Below are positions 50,401 to 62,248 of a stretch of 64,000 nt of DNA, one piece after another; position 1 is the stretch's first letter; every line of letters begins with the position of its first letter. Where the stretch lies: contig CP093831.1 of assembly GCA_033063855.1 (NCBI GenBank), positions 21,824,001 to 21,888,000 of the forward strand. The letters run 5' to 3'. The notes beneath the pieces are model-generated. The model saw only the letters and a list, made by a program, of their open reading frames with translations, had not been told where the DNA came from and did not search any database. Position numbers and translations under genes: made by a program. The DNA comes from Smittia aterrima (taxonomy: Eukaryota > Arthropoda > Insecta > Diptera > Chironomidae).

Positions 50401-51389
50401 TCAGAAGAGAAAAAAGTTCAATCTGAATTATAATTCTGACGTAATCTGTTGCGGGACTCTTAGAGGTTAAACATCAAACTTTACAGCAGCAGCAGTCACG
50501 TAATTAAGTAATGAAAGCTTCAGCTGTACCAGCATGACATGGAATAGTTGTCTAATGAATTCAATGAGAAACTTTAAAATTGTCGTAATTTACGTTGGTC
50601 AAAGGTAATTAAGATCGATTGAATTGAAATGATTAGAACAGGAATTCTAAAGCAGAATGCACAACTTTGGTTCAATTACGAGTTGCGACGCAGAATGTCA
50701 ACCTTCAACATTAAATCTTTACTTCAATCTCAATCTTATCCTTCAACCAAGAATTTCCATATGAAGCAATTACGGAAGAAATAGAATCATCATTTGTTTA
50801 GCTGAATGTTCATCAACGGAAAAACAAATAAAGCAGACTCGTTCTCAGCACAGTTACAATTCCTTATGGGCAGTGTTAACGAAGTTGCTAGTAAAACGCG
50901 GATAATTGACTCGCGATGAGTTGTAAATGCAATTAGCGTTCAAGTGAATAACTCACCTCAGGTTGCTCGACGCCCCATGCTGTCCAGATCTTGAGAATCT
51001 TTGTCCGCGGATCGAGAACTTGCTCCACACGTCGCCAACGCTCTGCGATTACATAATCATTTACTTTGGTGGGAAATAGATTTGCACCGTTGTCGGTTGA
51101 GCTTTTGATGACTCCCTCGTCAATTAATAAAGCTTCAATTAAATCGATGCACGTTGTCTGATCCGTTACACCTGATATCCACCGCTGCTCGCCTTTTATC
51201 CACACCGGTATCTCATGTGACCAGAGCTCTACCGTTTCATCATCCGACTCTCCTGATGAGCAGTATTCATAATTGTTATCATCTCTGTCATTATCATTTG
51301 ATACTCGATGCTCGGTTATCGCTTTACCACCGCAAACCGGTTGATGATGACTTTGTTGTGTTTGTTTTGCGGCCTGGTCTTGTTGAAGC
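47495..51389 (-). CDS. RASSF9/10-like (Meru-type) N-terminal RASSF protein, first exon not found
   Basis: Minus-strand exons 50957-51389, 49054-49346 and 47495-48929 join in phases 0 and 2, giving 719 visible residues. An acceptor at 51390-51391 shows that an upstream exon ending in phase 2 is missing. The Ras-association domain (about 57-152; EIPVWIKGEQRWISGVTDQT ... RWRRVEQVL ... ILKIWTAWGVEQPE) matches N-terminal RASSF proteins, closest to RASSF9/10. It is followed by the hallmark helix HPKSQKNSIERLMKLILEQG and a long coiled coil (about 330-450). The C-terminus, GTLV, is a class I PDZ ligand. In Drosophila, the RASSF9/10 protein Meru links Frizzled/Dishevelled planar polarity to Bazooka in dividing sensory precursors. 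A similar cortical adaptor role is inferred. Orthology to meru rather than another N-terminal RASSF needs a tree. Confidence 0.85.
49347..50956 (-). other. RASSF intron: no gene seen
   Basis: The 1.6 kb intron between the RA-domain exon and the next exon has a clear donor (GAG|GTGAGT) and acceptor (TTTTCAG|GTC). No nested coding exon or RNA gene was recognised. Confidence 0.6.
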
Positions 51390-51391
51390 CT

Positions 51392-52568
51392 GCGCGACAA
51401 TGAAACGAAAAAGAACGTTAACAATAAAAAATGAACACAACAATTTAATCACCGTAAAATGACGAAATCCAATTATGCGAAATAAAAAGAAAGAGTGACA
51501 TTTTCTTATTCGAGAAGCCAACGAACGATACTTTGACTGTCGCCTCCCCTGAGTCGTTTAAAACTCGAGAGAAACTTTTGCAATTTGAATAAAGCAAATT
51601 TACATTTCATTCCATTTCAGTCCTCAAATATGATTCTTATTATTACTTCTTTCTTTTCTTCCTTTTCTTTGTTGCAAATCGAGTGCAATGCGCGCTGGAA
51701 TGTTAATCCAGTGTGCTGAGCTTTCCACCTTCAGTCTTGTGAATAATAATCAAGAATTCCGAGTGGAATTAAGAGCAAACAATGAAGCGAATGATTAAAA
51801 TTTGCTGTAAAAATCCATTTTTCGATTTGGCAAAAATAATCAATATTGATTCGACTTTAAGCTTCGCTTCTCGGATATGCTCGAGTGTGGAAGAGAACAA
51901 AATATTTGCAGGGGAATCCGAGAGCGTTGCAACAAAGCAACAGAAAAATCCCACACAGCTTGCAGTTGAATTTGTCAAACTTGCTGCCACTCCTGAAAAA
52001 TTACTTTCATTGTTTTATCTTCCCTCCTTCTCTCGCTTTCTGCTTGCTCGTCCGATCACAACCGCAAACAGCATTTTCATCATTGTACAATTTTTTTTAT
52101 AGTTTAAACCCTAAATGCCATTGCATTTGTTTCAATGTAATAGCCGAGCAAGAGACGAAGAGTGAAAAAAATGAAATTGCGATCTCGAGAGTCTACGAGT
52201 GAGAGCTTCTCGCTTAAGTGGACTCGAGGAGGAGGAAAATATTTTTATGTATTTTTATATCGCGTTAGTGCATTGTAAAAGCGGAAGAGTTTTGTTAAAC
52301 TGCTACTAGCAAAAAAGCGGAATCGAATGAAACATAAAACAAATTTAATACTCGAGTATTTATGAATGGAAGTTGTAAATTTAATTGAATATAAGGAAGA
52401 AGATATTTGCTCCAGACAATTAGATTACAATGCAGTTCTCAGAAGTTGTCCAGACAGTTTTACAACGGAAAATGAAAACCAGGGATGTCTCTTCAAGGCT
52501 AAAACACTTCTTTGACTTTAAGTAATCATACGACTCAATGAAAAAATATTTTAAACGTTCGAAAATTA
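51392..52568. other. RASSF upstream flank, no exon identified
   Basis: This should be RASSF intron or 5' region. I found no short ATG exon ending in phase 2 that I would defend. The overlapping open frames at 51782-52202 (plus) and 51769-51990 (minus) lack any domain signal. Confidence 0.45.
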
Positions 52569-52574
52569 TTTATT
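52569..52574 (-). terminator. Poly(A) signal of the minus-strand zinc-finger gene
   Basis: TTTATT on plus (AATAAA on minus) lies only 10 bases after the stop codon at 52585-52587, implying a very short 3' UTR. Confidence 0.5.
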
Positions 52575-52584
52575 TAAAAACTTA

Positions 52585-53871
52585 TCATTTATGCGATTTC
52601 CTTTTCATATGATCTTTCATATTTTTCAGTAATTTCATTTTATGATTACACTTCGGGCACTTGTAGTTTCTGGGTCCGATGTGAATTTCTTTGTGAGCCT
52701 TTAGTTCTTCGACATTTTCAAACTTTTGATGACATCCCTTAATATTACAAAGCAAAGATTTTTGTCCTGATGAATGCATTTTCATGTGTTGTTTCAAATT
52801 TGCTTTACTCGTTGGCTTTCTGCAAATATTGCATGAAACCTTCAAATGAATTCTCATGTGATATCTTAGAAAAAGTTTGTTTTTAAATATTTTACAACAC
52901 AAATCGCATTGAACTTCATTAATCTCATGATTTTGACTCGTATGGCAGTTTAGATCTTTCTTGGTTGAGTAAACTTTTTTACAATCGTCACATTCGAATT
53001 TTGCTGTTACTGAATGTTTCTCAATGTGTTCCCTGAGACGATGTGAAGCTATCATGTGTAGACAAATCGGGCAAGGAACTTTCAGATGAGAGCGCATGTG
53101 ACTCTGTAGAAGGTTTTTATTTTTAAATATATTGCCACAAATATCGCAATGGAACTTCATTTGACTGTGAAAACCTCTCTCATGATAATATAATCCGGTT
53201 TTAGTTGCAAAAGAATGATCGCAAGTGCTGCAATCAAATTTCGTTTCTGGTTTCGTTTCGAAGACTCCGTGACGATGTTGCTGTTGATGTGTTTTCAAAT
53301 GGCGAATAAATGCGAACTTTTGATTGCAAGTTTCACAAGAAAACTTCTTTACGTGAGACTGATAATGTTGTTTTAGTTTTCTTTTAATTAAAGTTTTGTG
53401 ATCACACTTGCTACAATGCCAATTTGAGTCCTTGAGGTGATCATGAGCTTGATGATTCATCTTGCAGTTGTCACAATCAAATTTACGTTCGCATAAGCCA
53501 CATTCTTTAATATTTTCTGATTTGCTTTTCAAACCACATCCATTGCACTTTTGAGTAATTTTGCAAATTTTTAAATGTAACTTCAAGTGTTCCAATTGCT
53601 TGAATGTGTTGTCACACTTATCACAAACGAAATAAGATTCAAACAACTTTGCAGGATTTTTTTTCCATTTTCTGTCAAATTTCTTTAAAATGATCTTCAC
53701 TTCCTTAACTTCCTCGACTTCCGGATCATCTGGCATTATAAACACGAAATGGCGTTCTTGTTCTTGTTTGATGTTCCCAACAATTAAATCTTCACACGTG
53801 AACTGATCGAGAACTTCAATCTCTGCTTCTTCTTCTCTTTTGATAACGATTTCTTTGCTGTAACTTTCCAT
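52585..53871 (-). CDS. C2H2 zinc-finger protein, paralogue of the repeat-array gene
   Basis: A single exon encodes 428 residues. The first 70 residues are acidic and include two SUMO-type sites (IKRE and IKQE). The linker EVKIILKKFDRKWKK follows, then a C2HC finger (CDKCD...HLKIC), an irregular Cys-rich stretch (CNGCG, CGLCERKFDCDNC) and ten C2H2 fingers to the C-terminus. The linker and the finger order closely match the gene at 31050-33545: for example CETCNQKFA against CETCNKNFA, and VQCDLCCKIFKNK against VQCDLCSKICKNK. This copy keeps a finger (FECDDCKKVY) that the other lacks, and it has no repeat array. It is probably a sequence-specific nuclear DNA-binding protein; targets are unknown. 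It sits just upstream of the RASSF gene on the same strand and may lie in its first intron. Confidence 0.9.
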   Translation of the reverse strand: MESYSKEIVIKREEEAEIEVLDQFTCEDLIVGNIKQEQERHFVFIMPDDPEVEEVKEVKIILKKFDRKWKKNPAKLFESYFVCDKCDNTFKQLEHLKLHLKICKITQKCNGCGLKSKSENIKECGLCERKFDCDNCKMNHQAHDHLKDSNWHCSKCDHKTLIKRKLKQHYQSHVKKFSCETCNQKFAFIRHLKTHQQQHRHGVFETKPETKFDCSTCDHSFATKTGLYYHERGFHSQMKFHCDICGNIFKNKNLLQSHMRSHLKVPCPICLHMIASHRLREHIEKHSVTAKFECDDCKKVYSTKKDLNCHTSQNHEINEVQCDLCCKIFKNKLFLRYHMRIHLKVSCNICRKPTSKANLKQHMKMHSSGQKSLLCNIKGCHQKFENVEELKAHKEIHIGPRNYKCPKCNHKMKLLKNMKDHMKRKSHK

Positions 53872-53894
53872 GTCGAAATTAAAAATTCGTGTTA

Positions 53895-53904
53895 ACTGAT
53901 CGAA
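53895..53904 (-). promoter_or_regulatory. Initiator-like TTCGATCAGT
   Basis: On the minus strand, TTCGATCAGT stands about 24 bases before the ATG of the zinc-finger gene. It is identical to the core of the duplicated motif upstream of the paralogue at 31050. Confidence 0.45.
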
Positions 53905-56900
53905 GGGTAAACTTTGAATGGTCTCTCAAATAAGTTGTCTACCTAATTTAAGGAAATTTCAAATTTGTTATCACACTTGGTACGGAAATAGTTTTTGTTA
54001 TCATCAAAAAAACCCAAACATGTGCCAAAAGGGATTTACTAGTTATCTAACGATTTTCTTTCTGCCAGTTTCTTTGTTATCGCATTACCAATGTAAAGAC
54101 CAACACATCGAGACATTTCTTATTTTCTCGTTTTAATGAGAAATTATTTTTAAACTATCACAAGTGAAAACGAAAGGAACGTGAACTGTTAAAGTGATGT
54201 CGTTTTGAAATTTTGAGTCAAGTCAGTCATTCGGAAAACGATAAGCGACTCGTGATTTCCTGAAGCTGTTTTCTTCCACTTGATGAACATTCCAGTGAAC
54301 CTACAACGTTAATTGCATAGCAATTAGGCATTTAAGAAATCTATTCTTGCGTTGATTCCATTCACTACAGCAACAGTAGCGATGATGATAAATGAACATC
54401 AAGAGAGAAAATCGATTTTCCTCGCGCTACTTTAATTCCATCGACTACTACCGAAATTGCCTTTGTAGATTTTCATTCGCTGATTGCCGACTGTGACATG
54501 TGAATTAATATTGATTGATTTATTGCCCGCATAAATCATACAAAGAAGACGAAGAAGAGGAAAGAAATAGTCACAATGAACTAGTTTTGCGAGAAGGAGA
54601 CTTTCACTGACTCGCAAATAAACTTCTTGCGTAATATTGTTGTCATCGAGCATATTCTCCATTGATTACCGATGATACATTCAGAATCGATAAGCAGAGC
54701 GGAACGGGAATAAATTATGGTCTCAAACGTCAAGAGAGAAACTGAAGAGTTTGTTTTCTTCTCGTTTTTTTCCCCTGTTCTGTGACTCATCATTATTCAC
54801 TTCTTGCATGTTCGCCACGAACTTGATTGCTTTGTTGTTGCAAGCATATCATTGAAAGAGAGGGAGAGAGAGTTGAAAGGATGATAAACGGAAAGAAATC
54901 AAGTGAGACCACCAACATCTTATAAATTAGTGAGCATTTCAACATGAATTTTCAGATTCTCTTGGAAATATTCCGCTTCAATAATTTAACTCATGTTTTA
55001 ATCGGTGAAGTCAAGGAATTTTAAAACTAAAGCTTATTCATGAATATTTGTCTAGCTAAAGCTTTAAACAATCTTAAGAATGAAGTCTCTTGGAAGTGCT
55101 TATTACTTAAACATTTTAAATTTCACAACAGAGAAAAATAGAGAGAGAGTGAAAAAGGAAATAGCGAAGGAAGCTCCGACGCTATTTCTGATTTAAAAAC
55201 ATCTCCCTTCGAAAAAACATTTTAAATGCGAAGAAACAAAGTTTAAGAGAAATCATAATTACAAGGCGGACGAAACTCTGAAACAGTTCACAAAGCGAAA
55301 ACGCAATAATCGGAGTGGAGCCATTAGCAATCATCATAGCCAATTGATGACTGCATAAAATTGAGACGATTCGTCGAATTATCGCGGCAAAAGAAATCAT
55401 CAAGAATTCTCTCTTCAAACGCCTAGAGCAGCGCATCCCCTCAAAGAGCTATCAAACTTTATTGCGATGAAATCATTGCGATAATGATGATGAAAGGACG
55501 CTTTTTGTTCAGCTGCCTCCACTGTCAAACGACGTCAAAAGAAGACGCTACAATCTCTCTTATCTGCAAATTTACACAAGTTTTTCCATTAAAGATTTTT
55601 CCTTTTTGTATTTTTTACTTTCCTCCCCTCATCACATCGAATTGTTTACACAACGTTTTGCTTTCCGCTTGAGATTTTGCACCGGAAAGCTCGATTCGTT
55701 CGCGTTGAAAGATTGATCTCGTGAAACTTTGGCAAATAAACAATGGTCGATGTTTATTTCCATTAAGACCTTTTCTCGTTTTGGGTGAGGGAGTTTTAAA
55801 CGAGAATCTTGGAGCCAACGGTTTGCTTTATCAGCCGGTGAAACGAGCGGTGTTTCCTGGGTGTCGATTACACGCTTTATGAACTTTCTTTTGCATTGCT
55901 TTGAAGCATAAACAACAGCGAACGAGTAAAAAGAGAGAGAGAGATACTGAGAGGCGGACGGCAGCCGAAAAACCATAAACCGAGACCATACTTTATCTTG
56001 GAATCTTGCCACGTTCATAGCTTACGTAAGGTGCATTTGTGCGTGGCTTGATGATCAAGCTGAGTGCAGAAGAGCAGCTAACGACTCATACGTGGCTTTA
56101 TATTCCTCAAAGCTTCTCCTCCTACTTTAAATTCAGCTCTGACTTTTATGTAGAAAATTAAATTAAAATTCAAATTCGCGTAATGAATTTTTGCTTTGTT
56201 GAGTTTATGATTTAATTTCTTCGTTTAATTAGGAACAAAATCGATATCTACGGTTAATTAAGCTAATTATTTCCTGCCAGACAAGAATGTCACTTCATTG
56301 AAAACTTCTTAGATATTTATGATTTGAGATGCACGCTTCATTAGTAACGATCTCACACAAAAAAATAAATTGCAATTAACGACAAACGTCTCACAATTCA
56401 TAGAATTTAAGATTAAAACTTAATTATCGTTAGAATCTGCATTAATCTCCGCTTTTTCATCTCAACTAATTGAATATTAATTAAACTCTGTACAAACACT
56501 TTTCTTTGCAGTGAAACTCACCGCGAAACTGAAATGTTAATTAAACTTTTGCTCCAAGTCTTTTAAACTTAAAGAGCGACGACGATAATTAATTTCCCAA
56601 TATTGCTCAAAAGAATTTTTAAAATACTTTGTTGAGTTTCTCTCTCTCGTCCAAAAGGGAATCGTTATCATCAATTAACATTCTGATCATTGTGATCAAT
56701 CACAGCAACATTGTTGCAATCTTCGTCAAATTCAATTACGAGAAATGAGAAAAGAAAAAAGATTTTGTCGACTTCACAAAGAAATTTTTCTTGGAAACTT
56801 CAAGAATTTGTAACAAGCTAACTATTCTCTTGAAACTTAAAAGCAACGAGTCTCATTTCAATATTTGACCGGAAACATTCAGAAGCTTTCGAAACTTTTT

Positions 56901-59900
56901 CAATTTCTCAGAAAGTTTTCCCTTTCAGTAAAATTTTCCCTTCAATGGAATTGAAGTCGCAAACGAGAAACTGCAACAAACTTGTCGATTGCTTGTTCCA
57001 TAACTGCGACTGACAGGTTCCAACGAAATTAAAGAGCTCGGACACAAAATGATCAGCATTATGTTAATGCCATCCGAAGTCATTTGTCTGATTTTGAGAT
57101 TTATTTATGCACATTTCTCGTTCCCTCTCGTTTTGATTTTGAGTTAGGTGCGGCATCATGTGAACATCTCTTGTGAAAAAATTCGCACCGCGACGACTTC
57201 GTCTTCAATAAAATTCATAAGAGGATGAAATTTATTTCTCGTGGTTGCCTCTTGTTAGTTTATGTCATGTTTTATTTATTTTATTTCCGAGCGACACCAA
57301 AAGACAAGCAGAAGAAGAAACGCTCGTTTTGTTGTTTTCTTCTTCGAACTTTCAGGGTTTCGGAAATTTATTGACGAGACAAATGTTCGGTGTTCCACTT
57401 CTGCAAAGTTAAATTTCAAATCTCCTGCTGTTGTTTCGTTGGAATGCGAGAGAATCCCAATGAAACAGCTGACTCAAGGTGAAATAGATTTGTGGCGTTA
57501 AAAGTCTGCTCGGTAATAAAATTCGCGATGAATCGAGGCTGGGATCTCAAAAATATGACCGCGGCTTAAACTTTTTCTATTCATAAAATTTTCATTATTT
57601 ATTTTGCTACATAAACTTTTAATGCTTTTCTTTCCCATTAAGGAGCCAGCAGAATTGTTTTCGCATTAATCTTCTGGATAAAGAAATGAAAGATTCGCTT
57701 TAACTGTTTGTTCGCCCGAACAGTTCAAATTTCTTATTCATAGTCAAATGACAAAAAAAAAGTTTTCAGCAGTTTCTCTTGCAACTTCTTGATAGTTTCT
57801 TTGATGTGGCAATTAAATTCCACTTAAAGTTTGAAAGATAGCGAAATCGCAATCAGAAATTTGATTTCTTGCAATCAAACAAAACTGAAAAGATTAGAAC
57901 TCCAAGAAATAAAATAAATCGTCGACAAGTTTCACTTTTGAGCTGTTTCGCTGTATCGAGATATCGAGTACATGATAATCGTAGTTTCCAGACAGGCGTT
58001 TCATTAATCAATGAGCTGTGTCGAAATTGATACTTTCATTGAAAACTTTAACTAATTTCTCTCAATTGATTTTAAGAAATCTTTCGCGCTTTTAATTTTT
58101 TTTCCTTCTTCGTTTAATAGGTTTTTGGGGATTTTCATCTGAAGGAAAAAAAACTCAAAAGTTTCTCTGTTGGCCAAACTCAAAGTTCCTCGATTGAAAA
58201 GCCTCTCAACCATTTCTCCCTCAAACTGCTGCAACACTTCATTTATTCAATCATTCGACGCCTTTATTCTTTCACAGATTTTCTTTTCTTCTTCTACGAT
58301 TGAGAGTGAAACAATGAATCATAAATCTCAAGTGAAACAATAATAAGCCTTTTCAAGCCATAATGTGATTTCCCCTTTCTTTAGATATCTCCACCCACGC
58401 TCATTTCAGATAAAATTCGATGCATTCCTCAATTAATTTTCTATCCGAAAAAATGCGAGACATTCAATAAGTTTTAACAGTTTTTGGCAGAAAGCTTTCT
58501 CCTGAATCAATTGAAGTTTTTCTTGATTTTTGTGAGAAATGGAAAATAAATTTGCCATAAGCTTCGAGTATGAAGAGAGAGCAGACCAGGCAATAAGATT
58601 TTGCTTGAAAATCTTTTCCAAACTTTTCCAAGACTTTTCAAACTATAAGCACTTCGTCCAACACCCGAACAAGTCATAAATCAATTGAAACGTTCGCCTT
58701 CATCCAGAGCTCGTATGAGGATGAATGAGAAGCAAACAGATAAAAGTTTTTTTTTTCTACGAAATAAAAACTTTTCAGAGCAAGGTCAAAATTGTTGGCT
58801 GAAATGGCATAATCAGATAATCAGGTTTATTTCCCTTCTTCTCTCTCCGTTGATCGTAAGCTCGAAAACTAAGGCTTTGGTATGTGGGTGGATGGTTAGA
58901 TTCGATGAGACAGTATGGCATCAATCCATCGCACAAATCAATGAAACGAAATGGAATTTCAGTTTAAGTTGTTCAACTTTTATGGGTTGGAGTAATTTCG
59001 TAATCGAAGAAATGGAACGGAGATCGAGCAATCGCGCCGTAAATCAGAAACCATTCAATTAGAAGAGAGCGGAGATAATTTCAAAGAACTCACGCGATTA
59101 CGATAAATTCAAATCCCGAAACCTCGGCTATAAGAGCCATTTGTGTGATGCACATGAGCGAGAATAATAATTGGAAAAATAATAAAGCTAAAGAAGAGAA
59201 GTTGTTCTCAAGCAAATCGTTCTCATCCGGTGCAATTTTTCATTCACTCTCGCACGAAAGACATACAGTGGCTGGTTTAATGTTACAAGAAAGCTTCGCA
59301 AACTACGCTCACAATGCTGTTAAAGCTCTCTGATTCATGTAATCGTTCTCGTCACTGCAGTAAAAAGAATCGCAAATATTTGCTTTGACATCCCAGCGTT
59401 TGCTTTCGTTTCACGAAACTTCACTCTTCAAACAACAGAAATTTCAATTTCGCTCGACATCTGATGAATGACTTGCCAGCTTTTCTTTTCGCTGCCTTTC
59501 AATGATTTCCACGAGCGGTGAATGTTTCACCTGTGCAAAGGTGTGATTTATTAATGGAGTTTTTATTCCAGAAACAATAATTACTTCGTTCCTCATCAAG
59601 CTACGCTGTAATTTGAAATTCTTTCTAGAACTTTGAGCGTTCATTCAGAACTCAACGAAACGAAAGAAAACTTTTTACAATTCAGATTTGTTTCTTTTAA
59701 AATATCAACCCAGAGAAGCGTAAAATGTTGAATACCGTTTCGAGAGTTCAACAATATCTTCAACTGACATTTAGCTAATTGAATCTCTTTCTTGAATCGC
59801 TTTCATGGAATTTTCTCACTCAGGGCGCTGTCTCAAATAGTCAATAATATGAAGGTTTTAAGCCGATTAACAACACTTCAGCAAGTGTTGTTGCAAGCCA

Positions 59901-62190
59901 CGAAATTGCGGGTCAAGATATTCACAACCTTCGCAAAGTAAAAAATTAAAATTCATTCGGGTTCATTGAATTCCCTGACGTGCTCAGGGGCAGTTAGCTA
60001 ACTAGGCAAAAATTTTGTCAGCTGGCATTTCAATGGCTGTCAAAAGAAATAAAATTGGCGAGCAAATTTTAAAGAAACCTACGAGTCGAAAGGTCTTTGA
60101 CCTCATCAAAAGCCAAAGAACAATCAAAGAAATATCAAATTAATAAATTAACAGTTTTGCCACGAGAGAATTAAAGAAGTTTCTCATCTTCGTTTATTAT
60201 TTTTTTTTGTGTTTCGTGATGAAAGAGGCGATTAATTGAAAAATAAAAAGAAAACAATTCGTTCTCGTAATTCCGATTCATCGTTGGCAAAACGCGACCC
60301 TTTTCGCGTTTTTATGGTTTCGTGATTACGACTGTTCCTCTCTTTCCGATCCGCATGTGTTCACTTTTGTTTCATGATAATCGAATTAATTATTCATAAA
60401 ATAATGAGTTTAATTAATTAACTCGCGATTTAACTGAAATGTTGAAGAGTTGCGCAACAAGAGCAACTAATTGAACTTTTTTCCTTTCCTTCGTTTTATA
60501 AACAATTGGATTGCGCTCTCATTATGAAACTTTGGGTGAAAAAAGTTTAATTTTTCATTGTTTGCCTTTGAAGATTTTTCATTCATCGTTTCATTCTTGC
60601 TTCCCGCTCTTTCTTCAGTTGAGTTTAAAGAAGTTTTCAACTTCGCCTTTGCTTTTGTTTAGTGCTTTATCGTTTTGCTCTTGAACCTTTCCCGCTCTTC
60701 CACCTGCTTCAAATAATGACTTGGAATTAAATTGTATCATTTCAAAGACATTGAAAGTCGTTGTTATGATTTTTAGCTTTAACCTTTTGAGGAAAGATTT
60801 TTACAGATTCTCTGGTTTGATATCTCAATTGAGCACTCAAATTTATTTGAAGGAGATGTTCTTGAAAGACAAAGAGTGACCTCAGTTGCCAGCGAGCAGC
60901 TTAAACGTTGATTAATTTGATTTATGGACCCGCTATGTCAACGAAGTGAAGCGAACCCCAAGGACCACTTCGTCCCATCAACTGCTTTGTCAAATGGAAA
61001 ATTTATTCACGTCAGTTGGAGTTTTATTTCACTCTCTCGTCGTCTAGTTACAGTTTCACAATTTATGAGCATCGTTTACTGCTCTTTTTATGACGCTTTC
61101 TTGCAATTTCGTTCAGATTTCCTCCAGGGAAATAAAAGTTATTTTCTTTCTTTCGCGGCATGGCAGTTAAGTTTGCCGATGAAAGGACCTTCTCGATTTC
61201 CATGTTTGGATATTTCTTTGTCACATTTCAAACTGCTGACAACAATGCTCGCTCGTTCATAAAGAATTGGAACAAAGTCGTTTATCCGAAACGAAGTAAC
61301 GAAACAAAACATAAAGAAGATCTGCATATTTTGTTGAATTGTAAACATAACAACTTACCTTGCTTTTCTGGCGCTCGATGGAATGACTGTCGCATAAAGC
61401 GGCATTGCATCATCAGTTGACTTAAGCTCATCTCTACGAGCTGTCGCTATGCACACGCTTGATGAATTTGGCTCCATCGTCAAAGTTTTCTTCGTTTACA
61501 TGAAGATAGAAGCAGTCAAACGAGCAATTATCTCAATGACACAAACGATTCTCTTCTTTATTTGCGATGAGATTTGAAGCTTCGCATGTGAAATATGATA
61601 ATTTTACGGGGCTTTGTCTCTCGTTCTTCACTCACAAAAGCTTTTCATCTCTGAAATGAAAGAAAAGTGAATCTAAATTAAAATCGTGAAGAGAAATACA
61701 AAAGGAAAACGATAAAATCTCAAATCGAGTTTCCCAAACCATGAAAAGTCTTAAAGATCCTTCACAAAATTTCTCTCGAGAATTCGCGGTGAGGAAATTT
61801 GGAGATTTAAGGTTCCATTGCATAACGAAACATCTCGTTGATTATGAAAACAATAACAAAATATCTTGGAAGGTAATCGAATCCTTTCAACAAATTGATG
61901 ACTTTAATTCATGTTGTGTCTCGCATCGTAAGACATTTTCACTCATCATTAGATTATGGAACTTTGTTTATCATAAGAATTATCTCTGCTGTTGGAATTT
62001 CTTGTGGAGGAACTTTCTAGAGAAGCATAAATTATTCAGTGGACAAACAATTGTTGATGTCTGTCATTTTATCGAAAATCTTTCACGAACAATGTGTAAC
62101 TAAAAATGTTCTCCAAATGTTGAATAATGTAAAACATCTTGAACATGTTCAGACCTTTTTATCAATTCGATATTTCAACCAAAGGTTCTC
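53905..62190. other. 8 kb intergenic or intronic DNA without clear genes
   Basis: No exon with family similarity was found on either strand. Open frames such as 55632-56018 (minus), 58685-59062 (plus), 60924-61262 (plus) and 61741-62103 (plus) look random. Part may be the first intron of the RASSF gene. A cluster of TGATCA-type strings (CTGATCATTGTGATCAATCA) lies near 56680-56700. Confidence 0.5.
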
Positions 62191-62200
62191 TCAGTTCAGT
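62191..62200 (+). promoter_or_regulatory. Initiator-like TCAGTTCAGT
   Basis: Two overlapping TCAGT initiator cores lie about 50 bases before the receptor ATG at 62249. No TATA box is obvious. Confidence 0.3.
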
Positions 62201-62248
62201 GTATTACTTCGAATTGTTAAGTGGAAAATACGAAAACTTAGTTGAAAA

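Noticed and set aside
55632..56018. Minus-strand open frame of 128 codons
   Set aside because: No recognisable motif and mixed composition; tested as a possible RASSF first exon but has no suitable donor in phase.
61741..62103. Open frame of 120 codons just before the ionotropic receptor
   Set aside because: No receptor-like motif, no signal peptide and no compatible donor to join it to the receptor.
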